Of a stretch of DNA of 64,000 nt, positions 54,541 through 62,035 are shown piece by piece; the first letter of the stretch is position 1, and each line of letters begins with the position of its first letter. The notes beneath the pieces are model-generated. The model ran no database searches, had not been told where the DNA came from, and saw nothing but the letters and a program-made list of their open reading frames with translations. Both the position numbers and the translations under genes were made by a program. Source of the stretch: Calothrix sp. NIES-2098 (GTDB lineage: Bacteria > Cyanobacteriota > Cyanobacteriia > Cyanobacteriales > Nostocaceae); NCBI GenBank assembly GCA_002368175.1, contig AP018172.1:7753001-7817000 (forward strand), written 5' to 3'.

Positions 54541-56550
54541 ATGAGCATTTCGACTTCCGTGCTGAGTGATCTGCTACAGTTCCTCCCCTACCTACGACCC
54601 CAGCTATATTTCAAGGCTTCACTAACGGCGCTCTCCCATGCGATGGAAGACCAGGTTTTGGCGGCGACTTTAGTCCAGCCTTTGGTAATAGCTAGCTTCC
54701 AGAGAGAAAGGTTTTATCGCCAAGAAGCGCATCGCTACCAGCGGTTATCGGAGCGAAGTAACCAAATATACGTACTATCGGCACCAGAAACAGATTTTGC
54801 TAATAGCTCGGAATATTACGAAAAAATAGCTTTTGAGCCAGATGATGCCTTGAGCCAAGAATGGCATTTGGTGGTAGTTGCTGATAACTATGCTACTTGT
54901 TTAGTTTGTCGCGAAAGCTTAGGCTCGATTGCCAAAAATAAGCAAAATCCGGAACTCATTCCTAGTCTGGATATGGATACAGCACGCAGGTTTGAGGGAA
55001 TTTGGACATCAGAACGGGGAGTCAGTCTCAAAGCAGCACAATTATTACTAGATAGGATTGTCATTTACAGACCAGATCTGGCAGAGAAAGTTGAGGATGC
55101 ACGCCAAAGATTTGGGATTGGGAAACCGAGAATTTCCTCAAGCGCAGAACACAGCAGTGAGTATGCTTGTGACATTGATACCGACCCGTTTGTGCAACGC
55201 TTGGTAACTTATCTCCAAGCTAGTCAGTACAAATTACACAAAGCTTATCGTTCAATTACAGCCCAAGCACGGAAAGAACGCTTAATCAACTCCATTAGTA
55301 CAGCCATTAGGCGATCGCTCGATCCGCATGAAGTACTGCAAATAGCCGCACAAGAATTGGGTCAACATATGGGGGCTGGGCGCTGTTTGATTTACCGCGC
55401 ACACGCGACAGAAGCCAAAGCCATAATTGAACATGAATTTTTAACTCCAGGGGTGTTATCTGTATTAGGGCAAACCTGGGAATTAGAGCGCAATCCTCTA
55501 TTTCGAGAAATAGTAAAACTTGGTGAGGGTGTTTGCGTCAGCGATACCTTGGCCGATCCTTGGGTGACTAATTCAACAGTGCTATCTGCGATCGCCAAAA
55601 AGTTTGCCATTCGTTCTTGGGTGATGGAACCAGTTTTCTATCAAGGGCGATTGCTCGGCATCGTCGAGTTACACTATTGCACTATGCCGCCCCATGAGTG
55701 CCAACCAGGAGAATTGGATTTAGTAAAAGCGATCGCTACCCAAGTAGGAGCAGCTTTAATTCAAGCAGAAGCCTATGCCAACTTAGAAGAGCTTAATCAG
55801 CAGTTAGAAGCCCTAGACCGCACCCGCAGCAACCTGATAGCCATCACTGGACACGAACTGCGCACTCCTCTATCTACCATTCAAGTTTGCCTCGAAAGCC
55901 TCGCCAGCGAACCAGATATGCCCCAGGATTTACAGCAGGTAATGCTCACTACTGCCCTTGCTGATTCCGAAAGGATGCGCAAATTAGTGCAAGATTTCTT
56001 AACACTTTCTAATTTGGAAAGCGGGCGCGTAGAATGGCATCCGGAATCGCTGACTTTACAAGAGTGCGTAGATTTAGCACTTAGCCGAATGCGGACGCGC
56101 TCCACCATTGAAAAGCCGCCCCAAATTACAACTAAAATTGCCAAGAACTTGCCTTTAGTGAAAGCTGATGGCGACTGGCTGGTAGAGGTAATTGCCAAGC
56201 TTGTAGATAACGCTTGTAAATTCACACCATCACAGGGAGAAATCAGCATTAGTGCAACGCGTAACAAGCAGCAGATGGTTGAAGTCACCGTAGCTGATAC
56301 AGGACGGGGTATTGAACCAAATCGCTTAGAAATTGTCTTTGACCGCTTCTATCAAGAAGAAGGCGCACTCAGACGAAGCACAGGCGGTACAGGGCTGGGA
56401 TTAGCGATTTGCCGCCAAATAGTCAACGGCTGGGGTGGAGAAATTTGGGCAACCTCCAACGGCAAAGACCAAGGCAGTCAGTTTCACTTTACCATCCCGA
56501 TTGTGCAGAGCAGCCCAGAAGAAAAGCGATCGCGGGTCAAAGGTAAATAG
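54541..56550 (+). CDS. DICT-GAF sensor histidine kinase
   Basis: A 669-residue soluble kinase. The N-terminal DICT sensory domain (about 20-170: PQLYFKASLTALSHAMED, EWHLVVVADNYATCLVCRE, DTARRFEGIWTSERGV) is followed by a GAF domain (about 255-415: ISTAIRRSLDPHEVLQIAAQ, GRCLIYRAH, RLLGIVELHYC). A coiled coil comes next, then HisKA with ITGHELRTPLSTIQ (phospho-acceptor His), and an ATPase domain (KLVDNACKF, VADTGRGIEP, GTGLGLAICRQI). No response regulator is adjacent. DICT kinases are thought to sense light or redox cues. It lies 130 bases upstream of psaD in the same direction, an interesting but unproven link. Confidence 0.9.
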   Translation: MSISTSVLSDLLQFLPYLRPQLYFKASLTALSHAMEDQVLAATLVQPLVIASFQRERFYRQEAHRYQRLSERSNQIYVLSAPETDFANSSEYYEKIAFEPDDALSQEWHLVVVADNYATCLVCRESLGSIAKNKQNPELIPSLDMDTARRFEGIWTSERGVSLKAAQLLLDRIVIYRPDLAEKVEDARQRFGIGKPRISSSAEHSSEYACDIDTDPFVQRLVTYLQASQYKLHKAYRSITAQARKERLINSISTAIRRSLDPHEVLQIAAQELGQHMGAGRCLIYRAHATEAKAIIEHEFLTPGVLSVLGQTWELERNPLFREIVKLGEGVCVSDTLADPWVTNSTVLSAIAKKFAIRSWVMEPVFYQGRLLGIVELHYCTMPPHECQPGELDLVKAIATQVGAALIQAEAYANLEELNQQLEALDRTRSNLIAITGHELRTPLSTIQVCLESLASEPDMPQDLQQVMLTTALADSERMRKLVQDFLTLSNLESGRVEWHPESLTLQECVDLALSRMRTRSTIEKPPQITTKIAKNLPLVKADGDWLVEVIAKLVDNACKFTPSQGEISISATRNKQQMVEVTVADTGRGIEPNRLEIVFDRFYQEEGALRRSTGGTGLGLAICRQIVNGWGGEIWATSNGKDQGSQFHFTIPIVQSSPEEKRSRVKGK

Positions 56551-56569
56551 TCAATGGTTATGGGAATTT

Positions 56570-56597
56570 GGACTCTTGACCTTGGACTCTTGACTAA
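56570..56597. repeat. 14-base tandem repeat upstream of psaD
   Basis: TTGGACTCTTGACC and TTGGACTCTTGACT stand in tandem, a STRR-like unit in the 130 bases between the kinase stop and psaD. Confidence 0.6.
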
Positions 56598-56680
56598 AAA
56601 CTGTTACAGTCTATGACACGATCGCAACACGATCCATTTGACAGTGTTAGGATGCCCTAAAAACGTTGAGAGACTACTTT

Positions 56681-57100
56681 ATGGCAGAAGCACTTTCTGG
56701 AAAAACTCCGTCATATGCTGGCAGCACTGGCGGCTTGCTGTCAAAAGCAGAAACTGAAGAAAAGTACGCTATCACCTGGACTAGCCCCAAGGCACAAGTT
56801 TTTGAACTGCCTACAGGTGGTGCTGCTACTATGCACCAGGGCGCAAACCTTCTGTACCTGGCTCGCAAAGAATACGGTATCGCTTTGGGCGGTCAACTCC
56901 GGAAATTCAAAATCACAGACTACAAAATCTATCGGATTTTGCCCAACGGAGAAACCTCTCTAATTCACCCAGCGGATGGCGTATTCCCTGAAAAAGTGAA
57001 CGCAGGCCGTGAAAAAGTACGTTTTGTACCACGCAATATTGGCAGCAACCCTGAGCCATCACACCTTAAGTTCAGTGGTAAATATACCTACGATGCTTAA
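56681..57100 (+). CDS. psaD: photosystem I reaction centre subunit II
   Basis: A 139-residue stromal subunit of photosystem I that docks ferredoxin. MAEALSGKTPSYAGSTGG at the N-terminus, EEKYAITWTSPKAQVFELPT, YLARKEYGIALGGQL, YKIYRILPNGETSLIHPADG and GREKVRFVPRNIG match PsaD along its length. The true start is the ATG at 56681, with an AGAGA-containing leader; a TTG five codons upstream is in frame but unlikely. A weak HLR1-like word, GTTACAGT-CT-ATGACACG, lies near 56603. A long inverted repeat at 57110 follows the stop codon by 10 bases. Confidence 0.97.
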   Translation: MAEALSGKTPSYAGSTGGLLSKAETEEKYAITWTSPKAQVFELPTGGAATMHQGANLLYLARKEYGIALGGQLRKFKITDYKIYRILPNGETSLIHPADGVFPEKVNAGREKVRFVPRNIGSNPEPSHLKFSGKYTYDA

Positions 57101-57109
57101 CTCTCTGCA

Positions 57110-57186
57110 CTAGGGGCTAGAGAATTAGGGATTGGGGCTTGGGAGTTGGGTACTTCCAGTCTCATTCCCTATTTCTTAGCCTCTAG
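57110..57186. repeat. long imperfect inverted repeat downstream of psaD
   Basis: CTAGGGGCTAGAGAATTAGG plus GATTG forms arm 1 (57110-57134). The complement of arm 2 (57163-57186) reads CTAGAGGCTAAGAAATAGGG plus AATG. Arms of about 24 bp with a few mismatches enclose a 28-base loop. It may end the psaD transcript or be a miniature repeat element. Confidence 0.6.
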
Positions 57187-57318
57187 TAATTAGGTGGAAA
57201 ATTGGGCATAGGGCATTGATTTTCAAGTCAGAATAAGTGTAAATGCTGTCTTAAAAATAAGTTCAGAGTGCAAGACGGGAGAAGGGTAAAATTTTCATGC
57301 CCTTGTTGTGAGTGCAAG

Positions 57319-57332
57319 CCTCCTTGTGGAGG
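57319..57332 (+). promoter_or_regulatory. small hairpin in the trpE leader region
   Basis: CCTCC-TTGT-GGAGG, 50 bases upstream of the trpE ATG. It contains GGAGG inside a stem, so it might mask or mimic a ribosome site. No Trp-rich leader peptide was found. Confidence 0.25.
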
Positions 57333-57381
57333 TACTATGCTAACGCTTGTGAGGGTATAGTTATTAAATTTTAGATAAGGT

Positions 57382-58893
57382 ATGATTTTTCCCGATTTTT
57401 CGCAGTTTTCTCAACTAGCTTCGCAAGGCAACTTTGTTCCGGTATATCAGGAATGGGTAGCAGATCTGGATACGCCAGTATCCGCTTGGTATAAGGTCTG
57501 TGCTGGTCAGCCTTACAGTTTTTTGTTGGAATCTGTGGAAGGTGGGGAAAAACTAGGACGTTATAGTTTATTGGGTTGCGATCCGTTGTGGGTTTTGGAA
57601 GCTAGGGGTAATAATACAACCCAGACACACCGCGATGGTTCTCAGGTAGAGTTTACAGGGGACCCGTTTACAGCTTTAGCCCAATGTCTAGAACCTTATC
57701 ACCCAGTAAAGTTACCACAACTACCACCGGGAATTGGGGGTTTGTTTGGCTTTTGGGGTTATGAGTTAATTCATTGGATAGAACCCCGCGTGCCAATTTA
57801 TCCCCAAGACGAGAGAAATATTCCCGATGGTTTGTGGATGCAGGTAGACCACCTGCTGATTTTTGACCAGGTAAAGCGGAAAATTTGGGCGATCGCTTAT
57901 GCAGATTTACGCAACCCGGAAGTAGATTTACAAGCAGCTTATCAACAAGCTTGCGATCGCGTCACCCAAATGGTCAGCAAGCTATCTCTGCCCTTATCGC
58001 CAGAGAAAACTATATTTGAATGGACGCCCCCAGGTAGCAAGAAAGCGTCAACAGAGGAATACAGCAGCAACTTTACTCGCCCGGAATTCTGCGCCAGCGT
58101 CGAAAAAGCAAAGCAGTACATTAAAGCGGGAGATATCTTTCAAGTTGTCATTTCTCAGCGATTATCGACCAAATACACAGGCGATCCTTTTTTGCTTTAC
58201 CGTTCCTTGCGCCAGATTAATCCCTCGCCTTACATGGCTTACTTTAACTTCCAAGATTGGCAAATTATTGGTTCCAGTCCAGAAGTAATGGTCAAAGCAG
58301 AACGCGATCGCGATAATGAGGTAATCGCCACAGTCCGCCCAATTGCAGGGACGCGTCCACGGGGTAAAACTAGCAAAGAAGATGCGGCTTTAGCAGAAGA
58401 TTTACTCCAAGACCCTAAAGAAGTGGCCGAACACGTCATGCTGGTAGATTTAGGGCGGAATGATTTGGGGCGGGTTTGCCAAAGCGGTAGCGTCAGAGTT
58501 GATGAATTAATGGTGGTGGAACGCTACTCCCATGTCATGCATATTGTCAGTAATGTTGTTGGTAAATTAGCACCTGACAAAACAGCATGGGATTTATTAA
58601 AAGCTTGCTTTCCTGCGGGTACAGTCAGCGGTGCGCCCAAAATTCGGGCGATGGAAATTATCCACGAGTTAGAACCGAGTCGGCGTGGTGTTTATTCTGG
58701 TGTTTATGGTTATTACGATTTTGAAGGGCAATTAAATAGTGCGATCGCAATTCGCACAATGGTAGTACACGATAGCACCGTAACTGTGCAAGCTGGTGCG
58801 GGTTTAGTAGCTGATTCCGAACCAGAGAAAGAGTATGAAGAAACTCTGAATAAAGCTAGAGGTTTATTAGAGGCGATTCGCTGTTTGCGTTAA
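57382..58893 (+). CDS. trpE: anthranilate synthase component I
   Basis: A 503-residue enzyme that converts chorismate to anthranilate with ammonia from TrpG. The N-terminal domain holds the feedback site: FLLESVEGGEKLGRYSLLGC contains the LLES-type Trp-binding motif. The chorismate-binding domain has FQVVISQRLST, PSPYMAYFNFQDWQIIGSSPE, TVRPIAGTRPRGKT, VMLVDLGRNDLGRV and AGTVSGAPKIRAMEII. It lacks a fused TrpG, so a separate amidotransferase gene is needed. It could instead be a PabB-like homologue, but length and the ESVEGG motif favour TrpE. Follows psaD with 280 bases between. Confidence 0.92.
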   Translation: MIFPDFSQFSQLASQGNFVPVYQEWVADLDTPVSAWYKVCAGQPYSFLLESVEGGEKLGRYSLLGCDPLWVLEARGNNTTQTHRDGSQVEFTGDPFTALAQCLEPYHPVKLPQLPPGIGGLFGFWGYELIHWIEPRVPIYPQDERNIPDGLWMQVDHLLIFDQVKRKIWAIAYADLRNPEVDLQAAYQQACDRVTQMVSKLSLPLSPEKTIFEWTPPGSKKASTEEYSSNFTRPEFCASVEKAKQYIKAGDIFQVVISQRLSTKYTGDPFLLYRSLRQINPSPYMAYFNFQDWQIIGSSPEVMVKAERDRDNEVIATVRPIAGTRPRGKTSKEDAALAEDLLQDPKEVAEHVMLVDLGRNDLGRVCQSGSVRVDELMVVERYSHVMHIVSNVVGKLAPDKTAWDLLKACFPAGTVSGAPKIRAMEIIHELEPSRRGVYSGVYGYYDFEGQLNSAIAIRTMVVHDSTVTVQAGAGLVADSEPEKEYEETLNKARGLLEAIRCLR

Positions 58894-59022
58894 AAGAATC
58901 GCACAAAAAGTTTTTACCAGAAGCCTTGGTTGTCAACGCTAAGGCTGCAAAAAGTTATATCTCACATAATCAAGAATTATCAAAATCTATCTGAGAAGTG
59001 ATTGCTTCTTTGTAACGGAATT

Positions 59023-59040
59023 GTTATATTTCTTTACATA
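59023..59040 (+). promoter_or_regulatory. HLR1-like element upstream of a psb34 pseudogene
   Basis: GTTATATT-TC-TTTACATA, matching the element at 45290-45307 in 17 of 18 positions. The preceding CTTTGTAAC is also shared with the psb34 promoter, so the two regions are copies of one another. Confidence 0.6.
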
Positions 59041-59045
59041 AAGGC

Positions 59046-59185
59046 ATGTAATTGCAATATAAGGCGTTACCCATTACGTTCTGAATCACCATGCAATTGA
59101 GCGTGTGATAGCTGCTGAGTATGCATTTATGGTCTGGAATCAACGCGAACGAGTGATGAAGCGATCGCTAGCTCGTCACGATTGA
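59046..59185 (+). pseudogene. decayed psb34-like (Hlip-arm) gene
   Basis: In the frame beginning 59063 the DNA reads ...YVLNHHAIERVIAAEYAFMV then WNQRERVMKRSLARHD and a stop. Aligned with Psb34 (VLNNYATEPKIYYAEYPAIW, EQRKYVL) it keeps VLN, E, AEY, W, QR and V in register, with one extra residue. The start codon position reads ATT, codon 4 is a stop (TAA), and the C-terminal membrane helix is gone. So this is a remnant of a duplicated psb34-type gene, still with an HLR1-like promoter. A functional short peptide from an internal GTG cannot be excluded. Confidence 0.6.
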
Positions 59186-59366
59186 GCAAAACGCCTATCT
59201 TTGCTGCGTAAAGGAATTAGTTCCATTTGCGGCATCACAGCAGATTGTTAAATAGTTTTAAGATTGATGCGGCATCTTTCAAAGCGCGATCGTTACAGCT
59301 ATTTACAGCAATTTTCACTTGGGTAGTGTACTGAATGATAAATCATAGATTTGGGAGGCAGGCTTG

Positions 59367-59987
59367 ATGGATGCTGATGAACTTCTCAACCGCTATCGTG
59401 CAGGAGAGAAAAATTTCACTCAGGTAAGCCTGCACTCAGTAAATCTGAGCGAAGTATGTATACCTGGAATTAATTTGGCTGGGGCTAATCTAGTTAAAGC
59501 CACGCTATCTCACGCTAACCTGCGGGGAGCAAACCTGATAGAAGCAAATTTGACAGCAGCTTCTCTGTGGAGAACAGACTTAACTGAAGCAAATCTGATC
59601 TGGGCAAATCTCAAGGCTGCTAACTTGATTCGGGCAAACCTGACTAAAGTTGACTTGCACAAAGCTTCCTTAACAAAAGCCGACTTGCGTTTAGCAAATC
59701 TGCGTAATGCCGACCTCAGCGGTGTAAATTTAGCTGGAGCCGACTTGAGTTATGCCAACCTCAGCGGTGCTTTCTTAGCTGGGGCAAATCTTTGGGGTGC
59801 AAACCTTACAGGGGCAAACTTGAGCAAGACAGACTTGAGTCATTGTATTCTCACCAAAGCTATCTTGTTCAAAACCGATCTCACTTACGTTGATTTTACA
59901 GAAGTAGACCTAACTGATGTGGATTTGCACTACTGCCTTGTTAGCGGAGAAACTTCACCAGAAAAGGGTTTGTTGGAAGCGGTTTGA
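59367..59987 (+). CDS. pentapeptide-repeat protein
   Basis: A 206-residue protein made almost entirely of A(D/N)LxX pentapeptide repeats from about residue 30 to 190 (GANLVKATLSHANLRGANLI and similar), which fold as a right-handed square beta-helix. A short N-terminal helix (MDADELLNRYRAGEKNFTQV) precedes it. No signal or membrane segment. Start at the ATG at 59367, with GGGAGG 8 bases upstream; a TTG directly before is in frame. Cyanobacteria carry many such genes; functions range from DNA-mimicry to unknown. Sits between the psb34 remnant and psbA. Confidence 0.9.
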   Translation: MDADELLNRYRAGEKNFTQVSLHSVNLSEVCIPGINLAGANLVKATLSHANLRGANLIEANLTAASLWRTDLTEANLIWANLKAANLIRANLTKVDLHKASLTKADLRLANLRNADLSGVNLAGADLSYANLSGAFLAGANLWGANLTGANLSKTDLSHCILTKAILFKTDLTYVDFTEVDLTDVDLHYCLVSGETSPEKGLLEAV

Positions 59988-60166
59988 GTGTCACCACCGA
60001 TTTAAAAAATAATCTGACAGATATTTTTAGAGACGTTAGGTGTAACGTCTCTAAAGCTATATGAGGGCGCTGATACCTCCACTCTGACAGTCAAAATTCT
60101 GACGATTAAATAAGTAAAACTCATGACAAGTATTAATTTTACTAAATTAATATTACTTGATAAACT

Positions 60167-60184
60167 TTTGTAAAGCATTGTAAA
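60167..60184 (-). promoter_or_regulatory. perfect HLR1 match upstream of psbA
   Basis: On the minus strand TTTACAAT-GC-TTTACAAA fits the HLR1 consensus (G/T)TTACA(T/A)(T/A)-N2-(G/T)TTACA(T/A)(T/A) at every position. It lies 64-81 bases upstream of the psbA ATG; RpaB sites in psbA promoters are known in other cyanobacteria. Confidence 0.65.
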
Positions 60185-60247
60185 GTAATTTTACAGGCGA
60201 CACACAACGTTGTCTGATTCATAAATCACAAACGCATTCATAAAACA

Positions 60248-61330
60248 ATGACAGCAACCTTACAACAGCGCTCCAGCGCCAACGTATGGGATCGCTTCTG
60301 CGAATGGATCACCAGCACCAGCAACCGTCTCTACATCGGTTGGTTCGGCGTCCTGATGATCCCAACCCTACTAGCCGCAACCACCTGCTTCGTAATTGCC
60401 TTCATCGCCGCACCTCCAGTAGACATCGATGGTATCCGCGAACCAGTAGCAGGTTCACTACTCTACGGAAACAACATCATCTCTGGTGCAGTTGTTCCTT
60501 CCTCCAACGCTATCGGTTTGCACTTCTACCCGATTTGGGAAGCAGCTTCTCTTGATGAGTGGTTGTACAACGGTGGCCCTTACCAGTTGGTAATTTTCCA
60601 CTTCTTGCTCGGCGTATTCTGCTACCTGGGTCGTGAGTGGGAACTCAGCTATCGCTTGGGTATGCGTCCTTGGATCTGCCTAGCATTCTCTGCACCTGTA
60701 GCAGCAGCAACCGCAGTATTCTTGATTTACCCCATCGGTCAAGGTTCATTCTCTGATGGTATGCCTCTAGGTATCTCCGGTACATTCAACTTCATGATTG
60801 TGTTCCAAGCAGAGCACAACATCCTGATGCACCCCTTCCACATGTTAGGTGTGGCTGGTGTCTTCGGTGGTAGCTTGTTCAGTGCAATGCACGGTTCTCT
60901 AGTAACCTCCTCTTTGGTGCGTGAAACCACCGAGAACGAATCTCAAAACTACGGTTACAAGTTCGGTCAAGAGGAAGAAACCTACAACATCGTAGCGGCT
61001 CACGGTTACTTCGGTCGCTTGATCTTCCAATACGCTTCTTTCAACAACAGCCGTTCGCTGCACTTCTTCTTGGCTGCATGGCCTGTAGTTGGTATCTGGT
61101 TTACCGCGCTGGGTGTGAGCACAATGGCGTTCAACTTGAACGGTTTCAACTTTAACCAGTCTGTAATTGATTCTACTGGTCGCGTTGTTAACACCTGGGC
61201 TGATATCATCAACCGCGCTAACCTGGGTATGGAAGTTATGCACGAGCGTAACGCTCACAACTTCCCTCTCGATTTGGCTGCTGGCGAGCAAGCTCCTGTA
61301 GCTCTGACTGCTCCTGCGATTAACGGCTAA
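60248..61330 (+). CDS. psbA: photosystem II D1 protein
   Basis: A 360-residue D1 subunit with five membrane helices, binding P680, pheophytin, QB and part of the Mn4CaO5 cluster. Conserved segments: NRLYIGWFGVLMIPTLLAAT, REPVAGSLLYGNN, EHNILMHPFHMLGVAGVFGG, QYASFNNSRSLHFFLAAWPV. C-terminal processing is expected after A344 (DLA|AGEQAP). Residue 130 is Glu (LGREWELS), as in high-light D1:2-type forms; the D1:1 form has Gln. Codon use is strongly biased. A perfect HLR1 match lies upstream and a strong terminator follows at 61366. Other psbA copies are expected elsewhere in the genome. Confidence 0.98.
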   Translation: MTATLQQRSSANVWDRFCEWITSTSNRLYIGWFGVLMIPTLLAATTCFVIAFIAAPPVDIDGIREPVAGSLLYGNNIISGAVVPSSNAIGLHFYPIWEAASLDEWLYNGGPYQLVIFHFLLGVFCYLGREWELSYRLGMRPWICLAFSAPVAAATAVFLIYPIGQGSFSDGMPLGISGTFNFMIVFQAEHNILMHPFHMLGVAGVFGGSLFSAMHGSLVTSSLVRETTENESQNYGYKFGQEEETYNIVAAHGYFGRLIFQYASFNNSRSLHFFLAAWPVVGIWFTALGVSTMAFNLNGFNFNQSVIDSTGRVVNTWADIINRANLGMEVMHERNAHNFPLDLAAGEQAPVALTAPAING

Positions 61331-61365
61331 TTCTTGAGTAACAAGTCATAGTTTTTCTGTGAATC

Positions 61366-61398
61366 AAAAGCGCTCTCCCACTTGGGAGGGCGCTTTTT
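61366..61398 (+). terminator. rho-independent terminator of psbA
   Basis: AAAAGCGCTCTCCC-ACTT-GGGAGGGCGCTTTT: a 14-bp stem with one G-T pair and a 4-base loop, running into T residues, 36 bases after the psbA stop. Confidence 0.92.
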
Positions 61399-61501
61399 CA
61401 TTGCCAAAAATTTTCTCTATATTTATTATCTGTTATCAAAGTTATCCTTGCTGAATTGATGGGAACAATATAAATGTTGTTCATTAAAGAATGCATGAGT
61501 A

Positions 61502-62035
61502 ATGGCAATACCCCCAACAGCACAAGCATTACTAGAAAAATTCATTGTTGATAATGAAGAATTAGACAATTTGGAATCAAAACTTGCTCAATTTAATATT
61601 TTTGAAGCAATTGGCGTAGTGCGACAAGAAATACGCCATTCAAATTTTTTAGCATTCTTGTTAAATCCCTCTCAAAATCATAGACTTGATGATATTTTTC
61701 TCAAGCGATTTCTCAAGGGAGTGCTGTTAGACACAGAGCAATCTACAAATGTGAATTATGCCAATATTAGTTCTGTTGATGTAGATATAGCTGATTTAAC
61801 AGACGCTGAGGTTAAGCGCGAATGGCAAAATATTGATATTTTTATACACTCACCTCGTAACAAACTAGTTTGTGCAATAGAAAATAAAGTTGACTCTAGA
61901 GAGCATTCAAATCAACTAGAAAGATACCGCAAGATTATTGAGAATCAATATAGTAATTATCAAAAAATATTCATTTATTTAACACCAAAAGGTAATAAAC
62001 CATCTGATGAACATTGGAGAATTTATAAATATTCT
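61502..62035 (+). pseudogene. PD-(D/E)XK nuclease family gene, 5' part, interrupted by an IS
   Basis: 178 codons of a PD-(D/E)XK nuclease-superfamily (PDDEXK_4-type) protein. RHSNFLAFLLNPSQNH (residues 45-60) is the family's N-terminal motif. D112 (NIDIFIH), E127-N-K129 (CAIENKV) and Q138-L-E-R-Y form the catalytic D-ExK-Q/Y set. The frame runs on into the IS for 13 more codons (to 62077). The missing part resumes at 63291; joining 62035 to 63291 keeps the frame and gives 393 residues. Relatives are often restriction-like or unknown accessory nucleases. Whether the truncated protein, with all catalytic residues, is still made is open. Confidence 0.85.
62031..62035. repeat. target-site duplication, left copy
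   Basis: ATTCT just before the left inverted repeat of the IS; repeated at 63286-63290. Confidence 0.75.

Noticed and set aside
57290..57381. Trp attenuator before trpE
   Set aside because: A hairpin exists, but no leader peptide with Trp codons and no alternative terminator structure was found.
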